From NCBI RefSeq assembly GCF_900497805.2, contig NW_020954599.1:43903260-43967259 (forward strand): a stretch of 64,000 nucleotides of DNA. The letters are read 5' to 3'. Of the stretch, positions 22,640-34,812 are shown one piece after another. The DNA comes from Vombatus ursinus. Its lineage: Eukaryota > Chordata > Mammalia > Diprotodontia > Vombatidae. The notes beneath the pieces were generated by a model that was not told where the DNA came from, did not search any database, and was given only the letters and a program-made list of their open reading frames with translations. The translations under genes and the position numbers were made by a program. The stretch's first letter is position 1. Each line of letters starts with the position of its first letter.

Positions 22640-22724
22640 GTGTTAGCGACTGTTTGACTGGTATTAAAGGCAGCTTCGATGATTTTTACCAGTCAAGTGA
22701 AGAACATTCATTATCTGCTAACAC
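22640..22724. repeat. Two-tier inverted repeat
   Basis: Outer arms gtgttagc (22640-22647) / gctaacac (22717-22724) and inner arms ttgactggta (22654-22663) / taccagtcaa (22687-22696), all perfect. Could be a decayed MITE end pair or a foldback; no flanking duplication is evident. Confidence 0.55.
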
Positions 22725-23189
22725 CCAATGACCAAGATAGCAGAAAAGAATTTTTTTGACTAGCAATTTCATACCTTCCTTAAAGTCCTAATTATGTCTG
22801 AGCCTATGGAAATCTGCTAGAGGAAAAAACTCCAGAAGGCTGAACCATTGGAATTTCCAGTGAACTAGGTGATGTTGATTAATATGCCCTAAATCCTTTC
22901 ACTGTATTTTGAAGGCAGTGTGGGAGAATTTCTGAATGCAGCAATGAAAGTGTTTAGTTGTGTGCAACGAAAACAGGCACAGACTGCAGCAAGAGCCAAG
23001 ATCCTGCAGAGAGCTAATGATCATTTTGAAGCTTACAATTTGCTGCATAGTTGGGGTTTGAACAGTTTGACTCTGCTGGCTTGTTCTCTTCTATCTACAA
23101 ACCTACTCAGATTTTCCCTTCATCTTGCCACCTCTTTAAGTTGCATCGCTAGCTAAGGATATGTATAAATTGATAGACAGATGGATATA
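22725..23189. other. Unassigned intronic DNA
   Basis: Nothing recognised; a 78-codon frame at 22920-23156 has no known resemblance. Confidence 0.45.
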
Positions 23190-23405
23190 TGGGTACAACT
23201 AGGTGGTACAATGGCTAGAGTTCTGGGCTTGGAACCAGCAAGAACTGAGTTCAGTTATAGCCAAAGACACCTACTAGCTCTATAACCTCCAGTAAATCTC
23301 TTAACATCTATTTGTCTCAGTTTCTTCATATGTAAAATGGGGGTGATAATAAACGCATGTATCAGTGTCCAGCACAAAGCAGCTACTACATAAGTGCTAA
23401 ATAGT
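23190..23405 (+). repeat. CORE-SINE with SINE head and MIR 3' end
   Basis: 'caactaggtggtacaatggc', 'gtttcttcatatgtaaaatg', then a MIR tail. The tail seems to resume at 23658-23700 after the next SINE. Confidence 0.75.
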
Positions 23406-23415
23406 AGCAGGAATA

Positions 23416-23657
23416 GGCAGCTAGGTGGCACAGTGCATAGAGTGCCAGGCCTGGAGTCAGGAAGACTCATCTGCTTGAGTTCAAATCTGACCTCAGATAC
23501 TCTGTGACCCTGGACAAGTCACTTGACCCTGTTTGCCTCAGTTCCTCATCTGTAAAATGAACTAGAGAAGGAAATGGCAAACCACTGCAGTATCTTTGCC
23601 AAGAAAACCTCAAATGGGGTCACAAAGAGTTGGACACAACTGAAAACAACTAAATGG
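23416..23657 (+). repeat. Marsupial SINE, long form
   Basis: 'ggcagctaggtggcacagtg' through 'tggcaaaccactgcagtatc' to 'cacaaagagttggacacaac'. It is inserted in the tail of the previous SINE, with agtagcagga / agtagtagta as a possible weak duplication. Confidence 0.95.
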
Positions 23658-23954
23658 ACAGTAGTAGTAACACCATCATCATTATTGTTATTCCATGCAT
23701 GTATGAAAAACAGACGTGTATGAATATGTATCTAGACACACCTGTATACAACATACATGTATACCTATGTGCCTTTGTGTTACATCCTAGATACTGCAAC
23801 CTGCTTCCTCATCTCTGACCCCATTTTCTATCTATGAACATACTGCACACCAAAAACAAGATTGCAGCATTTTAACAACCTGTGATTTGCCTGGGAAAGT
23901 TCTTTACCATTTTATACCTATTTTGAGCTAAGAAATGTCACAAAGAATCAATCT

Positions 23955-24125
23955 GATCATAGATTCACAGAAGAGCTGGATATAGGTCATCTAATTTAAT
24001 CCCTTTATTTTCTGGGCAAGAAAATTGAAATCTAGAGAAGAAAAATAACGTGTCTAAGGTCACATAGACTGTTAGTAGCAGAACTAGGACTGGGACTTTG
24101 GTCTCTCAGTCTCCAAGTGCAATGT
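23955..24125 (-). repeat. MIR3-like CORE-SINE
   Basis: 'atctaatttaatccctttat', 'taaggtcacatagactgtta'. Confidence 0.75.
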
Positions 24126-24174
24126 TCGAAATATTTGCCTAATTTTCTCTTTATATGTGTGTGTCAATAACTTC

Positions 24175-25600
24175 TTTTTTTTTTCAACCGATTCAACTTT
24201 TTATTAAAATAAGCTTTATATAGTCTTTCACTGTACCCAAGAGTTTTTGGACATCCAGAGAGAGCAGCTTTCATATTATACTTAGGAGAATGCAATGCAT
24301 ACACACATCTGCATGATACAGTTCTGTACAAAATGGCATTTTAATTTTTTTCCTTTTTTAATATTTTTATTAATTTATTTTGATTTGTCAACAATTACTT
24401 CCAAAATCTTTTGAATTTTAAAATTTTCTCTCCCTCCTTCCCCAAGATGACATGCAATCTGATATAAGCTATACATATACATTCCTATTAAACATATTTT
24501 CACATTAGTCATGTTGTAAGGAAGAATTAGAACCAATAGGAGGAACCACCAGAAAGAGGAAACAAAACAAAACAGAAAAAAAAAATAGCAAATAGTATGC
24601 TTTGATCTGTATTCAAACTCCATAGTTCTTTCTTTGGATGTGGATAGCATTTTCCATCATGAGACCTTTGGAGATGTCTTAGATCCTTGCATTGCTGAAA
24701 AGGGCTAAGTCTATCCATGTTAGTCATCATACAACATGGCTGTTACTGTGTACAATGTTCTGCTGGTTCTGCTCACTTCACTCAGCATCAGTCCATACAA
24801 GTCTTTCCAGGTTTTTCTGAAGTCCGATTGCTCATCATTTCTTATAGCACAATAGTATTCCATTACATTCATATACCACGACTTGTTCAGCCATTCCCAA
24901 TTGATGGACATCCCCTCAATTTCCAATTCTTGGTCACCACAAAAAGAGCTGCTATAAATATTTTTGTACATGTGGGTCCTTTTCCCATTTTTATGATCTC
25001 TTTGGGATACAGCCCTAGAAGTGCTATTGCTGGGTCAAAAGGGTATGCATGTTTTAACAGCCCTTCAGGCATAGCTCCAAATTGCTCTCCAAAATGGTTG
25101 GATCATTTCACAACTCCACCAATGCATTAGTATTCCGAACAAAATGGCATTTTTTAAAAGTAACTGTAAACTATACTCTTTCTCAACAAACCTGCACTAT
25201 CATGGAAGTCACAATGTTATCAAACGCCCTAAAATGAATATGGTCTCCTGGATTATAGAAGAGGTTGCACATGACATCTGTGTAGCAATTAGGTAGCTTT
25301 CAAGACATACTTTGAATTTCATTGTCTCAAAGTGCTGTATGGTAGAAATCCACCACCATAACAAACTTCACCTTGGAATCTGTCACATAGCCATATACTT
25401 TGTAGCTTTCTGTGGGGTTCAGAAATCCCAGATACAGCTCCCTCTGATCCATGAGGGCCTTTCCCATTTCAGAGACCTTCTTGTTTACCATATCAAGAGA
25501 TGTGTGCACCATGTAATGGAACTTCAGCTCATGCTCTGCAGGGATGCTTCAGATGCCAACAACTCTTTTGGAAGATGGAGGGATCAAGTTTTTGGAAAAG
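24175..25600 (-). pseudogene. TRAPPC2L: Processed pseudogene of TRAPPC2L, interrupted by L1
   Basis: The reverse strand encodes a protein very like TRAPPC2L, a small longin-fold subunit of the TRAPP vesicle-tethering complex (about 140 residues in mammals). Recognisable blocks are [48 protein letters not shown], then [20 protein letters not shown] and VTSM..QVC before a normal stop at 25183-25185. Stops interrupt the frame at 25549-25551 (Arg to TGA), 25327-25329 and 25300-25302, and the first residues are missing or scrambled. A 3' UTR with AATAAA (24200-24205) and a T10 run at 24175-24184 (poly-A of the minus strand) plus the absence of introns mark it as a retrocopy. An L1 sits in its 3' UTR. 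The 5' boundary is approximate and no clear target duplication was found. It is not a functional gene. Confidence 0.9.
24343..25138 (-). mobile_element. L1 LINE, 5'-truncated 3' end, in TRAPPC2L pseudogene
   Basis: Perfect 15 bp target duplication acaaaatggcatttt at 24328-24342 and 25139-25153. The reverse strand carries the C-terminal part of L1 ORF2: DPAIALLGLYPKE, CTKIFIAALF, GCPSI, MEYYCAIRNDEQ and LYGLMLSEVS, matching the last part of mammalian L1 ORF2p. The ORF2 stop is followed by a short 3' UTR and an A-rich end (T-rich on the + strand at 24343-24365). The copy lies antisense to GLRA3. Close similarity to 1931-2674 suggests the same subfamily and a similar age. Confidence 0.93.
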
Positions 25601-26106
25601 CTTGCTAAAGACTAATGTGAACTTTGGTGCTACTTATTCCTTCAATTAAACAAGTGATTTTTAAGCATCTACTATGTACCAGGCAATACGCTAGGCCCTA
25701 GAGATAGAAAACAAAGAATGAAACAATCCCTACTCATTAAGCAGCTTACATTGTAATGGGGATACAAGTACATAGAAAATATATGGCATAAATATAAAGT
25801 TGAAAAGGGTATGTTTATTTAGCACATATATATGTACATTTGTACATATGCATATATGTATATATATATATTATATATGTACATTTATAAATAAGGTTGT
25901 TTGGAAAGGAGAGGTACTAGCTAGCAATTGGGATGTTCAGAAAAAAGTTTCATGTAGATGATGGTGTCTGAGTTGTAAATTAAAAAGAAGAACTTTATAA
26001 GGCAGAGATAAGGAGGGAATACATTATAGGGATACAGGATGGCAGGACAAAGATTCAGAAATAGAAGAAGGAATGAGGAACAAATCCAATTTTGACCAAG
26101 TGTCAG

Positions 26107-26109
<3 letters not shown>

Positions 26110-26177
<68 letters not shown>
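26110..26177. repeat. (GA)n microsatellite
   Basis: About 34 GA units with one aaa interruption. Confidence 0.98.
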
Positions 26178-26180
<3 letters not shown>

Positions 26181-26257
26181 ATATCCACTAAGAAAGTTAG
26201 GCTGGGGCCAGATTGTGTAGGACTTTGAAAGCTAAACACAGGAGTTTTGGGTTTTTT

Positions 26258-26290
26258 TGTTTGTTTGTTTGTTTGTTTGTTTGTTTGTTT
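26258..26290. repeat. (TTTG)n microsatellite
   Basis: Eight TTTG units. Confidence 0.97.
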
Positions 26291-26507
26291 TATAGTACAC
26301 GCAAAAGGAAGTCACTAGAATGGGTGAGTCACAAGGTCAGATCCGAACTGCTACTTTCCTGCTTTATGGAGTGGATCCTTACTCCCTTAATTCAGGTCTT
26401 AACTCCTCCTTGACTTAATAATTAACCTTCTAGAGTTCCCATAGCTAAAAATCCCATCATCCTGCAGCCTGCCAACATGGGAGGAGGCTTTCTGAGCTAA
26501 CCTAGAC

Positions 26508-26738
26508 TTGGTTGATGGTTCAGTTGATTTTTGGTTGTGTGCTTTTCTTGGCAAAGATCCTGGAGCAATTTGTCATTTCCTTCTCCAGCTCATTTTACAG
26601 ATGAGGAACTGAAACAAACAGGATTAAGTGGCTTTTCTAGGGTCACAACACAGCTAGTAAGTGTCTGAGGCTAGATTTGAACTTATGAAGATAAGTCTTC
26701 CTGACTCTACTATCTGCTCTGTCCACTGAGTCTAGGCT
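26508..26738 (-). repeat. Marsupial SINE, long form
   Basis: 'cttttcttggcaaagatcct', 'ttccttctccagctcatttt', 'acacagctagtaagtgtctg' in reverse. Confidence 0.93.
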
Positions 26739-27129
26739 AACCAATAGAGAACTCATTCCTGGGCCTATACTAAAAGACTTTCCAGTATAGTAGGACATGG
26801 GAGACTTTGTGCTTGGCTGGCTGAGTCTGCAGTTAATCCTATACCACTCTGAGGGTACAGAAGAGGACTTGACTGAAGGGAGATTGTGCCTATAATTATA
26901 ATAATGACAACTCATATCTTCTCTACTGAAAACTTCTTTAGATGCCCCATTCTGGGATGATGGTGTGATCTCAAAGGTCATATCAGTAGAACCCAAGCCC
27001 TAGCATTTTTCACCAAGGTCAAAAGACTTTATGTGGGGTCCATATGATATATCACTAAACTTAGGACAAGGAAAAAGATTCAGAAAGTTTCTTCACCAGA
27101 AATGTGGCTAAGACATCATAACTTTCCAA
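26739..27129. other. Unassigned intronic DNA
   Basis: The 117-codon reverse frame at 26643-26996 starts inside the SINE and shows no family. Confidence 0.45.
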
Positions 27130-27370
27130 ATAGTAGCTAACAATGACATAACATTTTAAGGCTTACAGTGTCTCATTCAATCCTCACAGTAATTCTTAGA
27201 GGTAGGTGCTATTATTATCCCTATTCTACAAATGAGGAAACTGAGACTGAAAGTGGTGAAGTGGCTTAACCAAGGGTCACATTGCTAATAATTGTCCAAG
27301 GAAGGATCAAAACTCAAGTTTCCCTGACTCCAAGTCCAGCGTTCAATCCACTGTCCCACCACAGCAGATT
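27130..27370 (-). repeat. MIR/CORE-SINE, nearly full length
   Basis: 'gaggtaggtgctattattat', 'tgaggaaactgagactgaaa', 'tgactccaagtccagcgttc'. Confidence 0.9.
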
Positions 27371-28169
27371 ACCAGTGATTCTTACTTTTTTTCTGAATAC
27401 TATCTTTTCTCTGGGTTTTGTGGCAGTACTCTCTCTTGCCAATCTGAACACTCTTTTTCAGGCTCTTTTGAGGACTCTATCCATATCATGCCTTGTAATG
27501 GTGGGTATTCTCAAGATGCTGTCCTAAGCCCTCTTTGCCTCTTTACGTATATTCTGACTTGGTGAACTCCTCAACACCCACGGACTTAGTTTTAATCTCT
27601 TTGCTAATGACTCCCAGTTTATATATCCAGCCCTAGTTGTTTTCCTGAGCCTCAGCTGTGAATTACAAAATGCCCATTAACTATTTCAAATTACATGTCT
27701 TATAGATATCTGAAACTCAACATGTCCAAGACAGAGTTCTTTGTCTTTCCATTCAAACTCACCTATCATTTGAACTTCCATATTTTTAGTCAGCAAACCA
27801 CCATCCTTCTAGTCCCAAATGTTTGCAACTCAGATGTCATTCTTAATTCCTTAATCTACCTGACATTACCGGCAGATCCAATTACCTGCCAGATCTTCCC
27901 AGTTCCACCTCCACAATATCTCATATCCATCTACTTTTCACTACTAACATAGACACAACTTTAATTCAGTCCCTTATGACCTCTAGCACAGACCATTGTA
28001 AATGACTGTTAATTGACTCAATTGGCTGAAATTTCTCCCTACTCTAACCATCCTCTATATGGCTAGGAAAGTGATTTTCCTTAAGCATAGGTATGACCAT
28101 GTCTTTTCCCTTCCAAACTACCATGGATTCTTATTGCCCAAGAATAAATATAAATTTATTTGCTTGGCT

Positions 28170-28480
28170 TTTTTATTTTTAAATGTAACTTTTTATTTTA
28201 TTTTTTTCACTTAACAAGCATTTATTTTCTCTCCCTCCTACTTCCTCCTCCCCATTGGAAAAAAAAAAAGCCCAGTCCTTGTAACGAATAAACACAGTCA
28301 AAACAAATTCCCACATTGGTCATTTCCAAAATGTATGTCTCATTCTGCACCTGTGGTCTATCACTTCTCTGTTAGAAAGTTCATCACTGGTCCTCTGGAA
28401 TCATGGTTGACCATTGCTGTGATTAGAGTTCTCAAGTCTTCAAAGATATTTGCCTTTACAATATTCCAATGGTCTGATAG
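28170..28480 (-). mobile_element. L1 3' end inserted in L2
   Basis: 'caagcatttattttctctcc', 'ccttgtaacgaataaacaca', 'caaattcccacattggtcat', 'tggaatcatggttgaccatt': reverse L1 3' UTR and end of coding region as found in marsupials. Confidence 0.75.
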
Positions 28481-28489
28481 ATAAGGGGA

Positions 28490-28605
28490 TGGAATCTCAG
28501 AGAACTATAACGCATGCCATTTCACTGTCAAATATAGTGAGAGTTAATGGCTGGGGAAGGATGGAAGCCCAGGTTTCCTGACTCCTAATCTGGGCCTCCT
28601 TCCAA
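28490..28605 (-). repeat. MIR fragment
   Basis: 'aaggggatggaatctcagag', 'caggtttcctgactcctaat'. Confidence 0.5.
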
Positions 28606-28621
28606 TCTTTTTAAAAATTGT

Positions 28622-28795
28622 TATTTATTTTTAATTTATGGAATAAAACAAGCATTTCCATAACATAGTGTAATAAAAAGATGATTGCACATGAAACTGC
28701 AAATATATTGTGTACAAATTCTTATTCCTTTTAAATATATAATAAAGTTATCATGTAAATTTCTTTATTTTTCCTTTTTTTATCCCCCCCACCTT
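28622..28795 (-). mobile_element. L1-type 3' end
   Basis: Reverse complement of the insert at 5697-5873: 'ttaatttatggaataaaaca', 'aaaaagatgattgcacatga', 'aagttatcatgtaaatttct'. Confidence 0.75.
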
Positions 28796-29272
28796 AAAAG
28801 CCCTTGACTTTTAAAGCTGTCCAAAACCATCCTCCAACCTACCTTTGTAGCTTTATCATCATTCTCCTTCATGCATACTATAAAGCCACTAAAAACTGGC
28901 TTTGTTAATGTTCTTCATGCATGACACTATCTCAGCACTATTGTATTGGGTGTTCTCCATATTTAGAATGTATCTTTCAAGGCTCAATTCAAGCAATACT
29001 TTTCTTGACTCTCTCACCTGTTAATTCCTTTCCTCCCCAAGCTCCATATATTTATTTTTTATTTATTCTGCACATATTTATAAAAATTCTTGTCTTTTCT
29101 AATATGATGTAAGCCCCTGGAGGGAAAGTTGTTAAGGGTAAACCCAATATCAATACTCCCTCAGTTCATGCTCAATGTTGGGACAAAATGAGATATTCAC
29201 AAGTTGTTGAACAGTTAACAAAGGATTTCTTTTGCCCTAACAAGACTATGCAACAGATTCTCTGGATGCACT

Positions 29273-29276
<4 letters not shown>

Positions 29277-29325
<49 letters not shown>

Positions 29326-29335
29326 NNNNNNNNNN

Positions 29336-29382
<47 letters not shown>
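29277..29382. repeat. (CA)n microsatellite with assembly gap
   Basis: CA units on both sides of ten N at 29326-29335, so true length is unknown. The Cys/Val and His/Thr open frames here are artefacts. Confidence 0.99.
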
Positions 29383-29384
<2 letters not shown>

Positions 29385-29589
29385 TCCCCACATGGAATCA
29401 TGTCTGGTCAGCAAAGCAGGTTATGATGAGTCATGATCTTCAGAAATACACCAAGTAAGAAGGTTCCTAACTCCATGTGGGAGAGGAGCTTTTATGCTCT
29501 GAGGTAACCAGGAAAGGAGACAGGTACCAATCAATTCCCAGGGACAGCTTTGTTAGCCTTTTATGAAGAATACTATCTATATCCTGACA

Positions 29590-29775
29590 GAAAGGCAATG
29601 GAATCAAGATGTAGAATGAGACACACATTTTTGGACATGAACAGTATAGGAATTTGTTTTGCTTGATTATCATCTTCTTTACAAAGGTTTTGTTTTCCTT
29701 TTCTTTTTATGGGAGCAAGAGGAGAAAGCTATTTGTTCACTGAAAAAAATTAAATTTCTTTTGAAAACGCTCATT
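29590..29775 (+). mobile_element. L1 3' UTR end
   Basis: 'gatgtagaatgagacacaca', 'ggaatttgttttgcttgatt', 'acaaaggttttgttttcctt', A-rich end. Confidence 0.8.
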
Positions 29776-30120
29776 ATTTCAAATATGTGTATTGGTACAT
29801 TATGATTGATATCAATAAACGTTTACTCAATTAATTCATTAACTCACTAACATGTGAACAAAAGTTGTGATTTAGATCAGTAAAGGGAGTCCCCACATCA
29901 GTGAAATAACAAACATTCTGAAGTACTGATGTCAGTTCTCAACCACAGAGAGCTTTATACATTTATAAAGTGATTTCTTCACGGCTACCGCATTTGGAAG
30001 AAAACTACCAGTATTTTGTTCTTCAGTGTAAAGACAAGGAAACCATCCTTTGGAAAGACCAAGAGAGTACATAATTCAAAGTGCCTCAACAGAGCATCAA
30101 TTTGACCGAGTTCTTCTAAT
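29776..30120. other. Mostly unassigned; possible L2 end
   Basis: 'atcaataaacgtttactcaa' suggests a decayed L2 end; nothing else recognised. Confidence 0.4.
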
Positions 30121-31870
<1,750 letters not shown>

Positions 31871-32016
31871 TAGAATATATATATTTTAGGCAATTGGGGT
31901 TAAGTGACTTGCCCAGGGTCACACAGCTAGTGTCAAGTGTTTGGTCTGAGGCCAAACTCAGGTCCTTCTGACTTCAGGGCTAGTGCTCTATCCACTCAGC
32001 CACCTAGCTGCCCCCT
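31871..32016 (-). repeat. Marsupial SINE, short form
   Basis: 'ggcaattggggttaagtgac' to 'cagccacctagctgcccc'. Flanks ccattcacaggttctt (31855-31870) and ccattcacactttctt (32017-32032) are an imperfect target duplication. Confidence 0.94.
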
Positions 32017-32032
32017 CCATTCACACTTTCTT

Positions 32033-32489
32033 GACTGATTTCCTGTGGTATAAAGAATAGGTCTTTGCCAAGATGACTGAACAGGTTTGCAAGTATTATT
32101 TCTGGGCATAGGGTTATCTTTTTTTTTCCCCCTTTGTGAAGAAATTGGATCATTTAGAGAATTGACCTATACTGAGGACTTCATTGCCACTGTTACCTAG
32201 CCAAAGGAGTTTTATTTAACTTTTGTAAACATGAACAGCAAGATAATTTTGCAGATATGGATGTAATGACTTCTTTGAGGTGATGCTTGATGATGGTGAA
32301 GGTGGAAGTAAATGAGCAGTAGGTTTTTTGCTATTATGTTTCCACCAGAGTTACTTGATTAGCATAGCAGGACTTGGGAAGTGAGGGGTGGAGGGAAGAT
32401 AAAATTTCTTACTGCACTTACTGGAAAGCATTACATCCAATTACTTTCACATATGAATGTAATCAAATATAATGGAAATTACATGAGGA
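32033..32489. other. Unassigned intronic DNA
   Basis: Nothing recognised. Confidence 0.45.
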
Positions 32490-32790
32490 AATATAATTTT
32501 TCAGTTATTCCCCAATAAGTGAGTTTCTACTTTATTTCCAGCTCTTGGCTACCATGGAGTGTTGTTATAGATATTTTCAATCTGTGTTTTCTGCCTCTGA
32601 CTTTCCTTGGGATATATGTCTAGTGTAATCATTAGGACAAGGGTATAAATGAATACTTGAATCACTCTTTTCTTGCAATTCCAAATTGATGCCCAGAATG
32701 ATTAGGCCAGTTCAGTTCCACCATCAGAGGTAGTAATATGTCTGTATTATCACAGCCCCTCCAACATTGTTCTGATTTACCATCACCTTC
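32490..32790 (-). mobile_element. Old L1 fragment, end of ORF2
   Basis: Diverged version of the same ORF2 end seen at 24343: 'ttccagctcttggctaccat', 'gttgttatagatattttcaa', 'ccttgggatatatgtctagt', 'cagcccctccaacatt'. Much older than the other copies. Confidence 0.65.
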
Positions 32791-32799
32791 AACATTTAG

Positions 32800-33013
32800 A
32801 GGTAGATCAGAGGTACAGGGAAAAGAGAGCTGGCCTTAGAATCAAGACTTCAGCTCAAATCTAGTCTCAATACTTACTAGCTGTGTGGCTCTAAGCAAGT
32901 CATTTAACCTTTGTCAGTCTCAGCTTCATCATCTATAAAGTAGAAATAACAATAGCAGCTACTGCCCAGGGTTGTTGTGAGGATAAAATAAGTTAATACT
33001 ATAAAGTACTTCC
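32800..33013 (+). repeat. MIR/CORE-SINE, left part, cut by HAL1-like element
   Basis: 'tactagctgtgtggctctaa', 'cagggttgttgtgaggataa', ending in the duplicated aaagtacttcc. The MIR 3' end continues at 35680-35735. Confidence 0.85.
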
Positions 33014-33880
33014 TGGGGGTGGAGCCAAGATGGCAGAGTAAAAGAAGTGACTTGCTTGAGTTCTCCCCCAAACCCCTCCAAATATCTATAAAAAATAGCT
33101 CTAAACAAATTCTAAAGCAGTAGAACCCACAAAAAGACAGAGTGAAACAAATTTCCAGCCCAAGACAACATGGATGGTTGATCAGAAAGGTACATTGCTC
33201 CAGGCTGGGAGAGGAGCACAGTTCGGTGTGGGCGTGCAGGCAAAGACCAGGCCTCAGAGAACCTGGGGCAGGCCTTAGAGGACTGAATCACGGGCAACTG
33301 TGGCAGTTTCCAGAACTCTCAACCCACGAATGCCAAAGACAGCTTAGAAGATCAGTGGGAAAAGTCTATGTCTGTGGTGAGAGAGAGAAGCACGGTGGTC
33401 TCAGCTCTAGTCCCTGAGCCTGGTCCTAGGGCGGCTGCTGCTTCCTGAGCTTCTGGCCCACAGACTGAGGGGGAATCCAGTGGCTGGTCAGAGGAGAATT
33501 GTAGGGAACTCTTTACTGGTGCAGGATTCTTTTGCTTTACCCGTGCTTGGATCTGGGTCACAGTGCTGGGGCAAGGAGGAATGCAGGCATGATGGAGCTT
33601 GTAGTGGTGATGGAAAGGAAACCTCCTCACAGTTCCAAGACAGAAAAGAGGCTTGTGGTCACTCATAGATCAGAGGACAGGCCAGGAAAGGAGTAAACAA
33701 CTCGCCCTTGATAATAGCACCTTGGAAGAACTGAAAATTTAGATGTATCTCTGAAAACAGCTGCACAAAACCCCTGAAGCTTGGGACAGTGCATTCTCCA
33801 CACTGGAAACAGACCCCTACCTTATCAAAGAGTTGATAACTCTTTGTTATTAGCTGGGTAATTAGTAATTAGCTGGGATC

Positions 33881-34812
33881 ACGAGCAAGCAACGCAAAAA
33901 GAGTCAAACTATAGAATCTTACTTTGGTGACAAAGAAGATCAAAACATACAACCAGAAGAAGACAACAAAGTCAAAGCTCCTACATCCAAAGCCTCCAAG
34001 AAAAATATGAATTGGTCCCAGGCCATGGAAGAGCTCAAAAAGGATTTTGAGAAACAAGTAGGAGAAGTAGAGGAAGAACTGGGAAGAGAAATGAGAGTGA
34101 TGCAAGAAAATCATGAAAAACAAGTCAACAGCTTGCTAAAGGAGACCCAAAAAAATACTGAAGAAAATAAAACCTTAAAAAATAGCCTAACCCAAATGGC
34201 AAAAGAGGTCCAAAAAGCTAATGAGGAGAAGAATTCCCTAAAAAGCAAAATTGACCAAATGGAAAAGGAAGTCCAAAAGCTTACTGAAGAAAATACTTCC
34301 TTAAAAATTAAATGGAACAATTGGAAGCTAGTGACTTTATGAGAAATCAAGACACTGTAAAACAAATCTAAAAGAATGAAAAGTTAGAAAACAATGTGAA
34401 ATATATCATTGGAAGAACAACTGACTTGGAAAATACATCCAGGAGAGAGATTTTAAAAATTATTGAACTATCTGAAAGGCATGATCAAAAAAATAGCCTA
34501 GACATCATCTTTCAAGAAATAATCAAGGAAAACTGCCCTGATACTTTAGAACCAAAGGGTAAAATAGAAATTGAAAGAATCTTCCATTCACCTCCTGAAA
34601 GAGATTCCCAAAGGAAAACTCCTAGGATTATTGTAGCCAAATTCCAGAGTTCCTAGGTCAAGGAGAAAATATTGCAAGTAGCCAAAAAGAAACAATTCAA
34701 GTATTGTGGAAACACAATCAGGATAACACAAGATTTAGCAGCATTCTTGATGAAAAGACCAGAGCTGAATAGAAAATTTGACTTTCAAATACAAGACTCA
34801 AGTGAAACATGA
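33881..34812 (+). pseudogene. L1 ORF1 remnant (copy 1)
   Basis: Encodes the RNA-binding chaperone ORF1p of the L1 family. The expected start at 33881 is ACG (ACG AGC AAG ...), so the Met is lost. An N-terminal segment SYFGDKEDQ leads into a long coiled coil from 34007 (EELKKDFEKQVGEVEEELG; many Glu/Lys heptads). The RRM-like part is recognisable as IIFQEIIKENCPDTLEPK and PRIIVAKFQSS, and the C-terminal end as FLMKRPELNRKFDFQIQDSS before a stop at 34810-34812. A frame break lies near 34310, and about 145 bp of the C-terminal domain are missing compared with copy 2. Not functional. Confidence 0.88.

Larger units (their letters stand above)
25640..26345 (-). repeat. L2 LINE, long copy with internal microsatellites
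   Basis: 3' end 'gcatctactatgtaccaggc', 'ctactcattaagcagcttac', then upstream text 'gaaggaatgaggaacaaatc' and 'gactttgaaagctaaacaca'. Two simple repeats grew inside it. Confidence 0.75.
27400..29160 (+). mobile_element. L2 LINE with reverse-transcriptase remnants, interrupted
   Basis: Forward frames carry broken pieces of the L2 ORF2 C-terminal half. The clearest is LKLNMSKTEFFVFPFKL at about 27710-27760, matching the L2 motif LKLNMSKTELIIFP; an 'F/YADDSQ'-like block precedes it near 27600. After 28165 the copy is interrupted by an L1 3' end, a MIR and another L1 3' end. It resumes at about 28800 ('aaccatcctccaacctacct', 'caaggctcaattcaagcaat') and reaches the L2 3' end near 29110 ('taagcccctggaggga'). 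Many frame breaks; old. Confidence 0.8.

Noticed and set aside
24717-25130. 137-codon forward open frame in the L1 at 24343 (and its counterpart at 2317-2673)
   Set aside because: Antisense shadow of L1 ORF2; the reverse strand carries the real LINE protein remnants.
26024-26239. Reverse open frame rich in Ser/Leu
   Set aside because: Product of the (GA)n tract inside an L2.
29172-29436. Cys/Val and His/Thr open frames
   Set aside because: Product of (CA)n with a gap of N.
33112-33668. Open frames of 60-104 codons in the 5' UTR of the HAL1-like copies
   Set aside because: They lie upstream of ORF1 in both strands, differ between copies and show no family.
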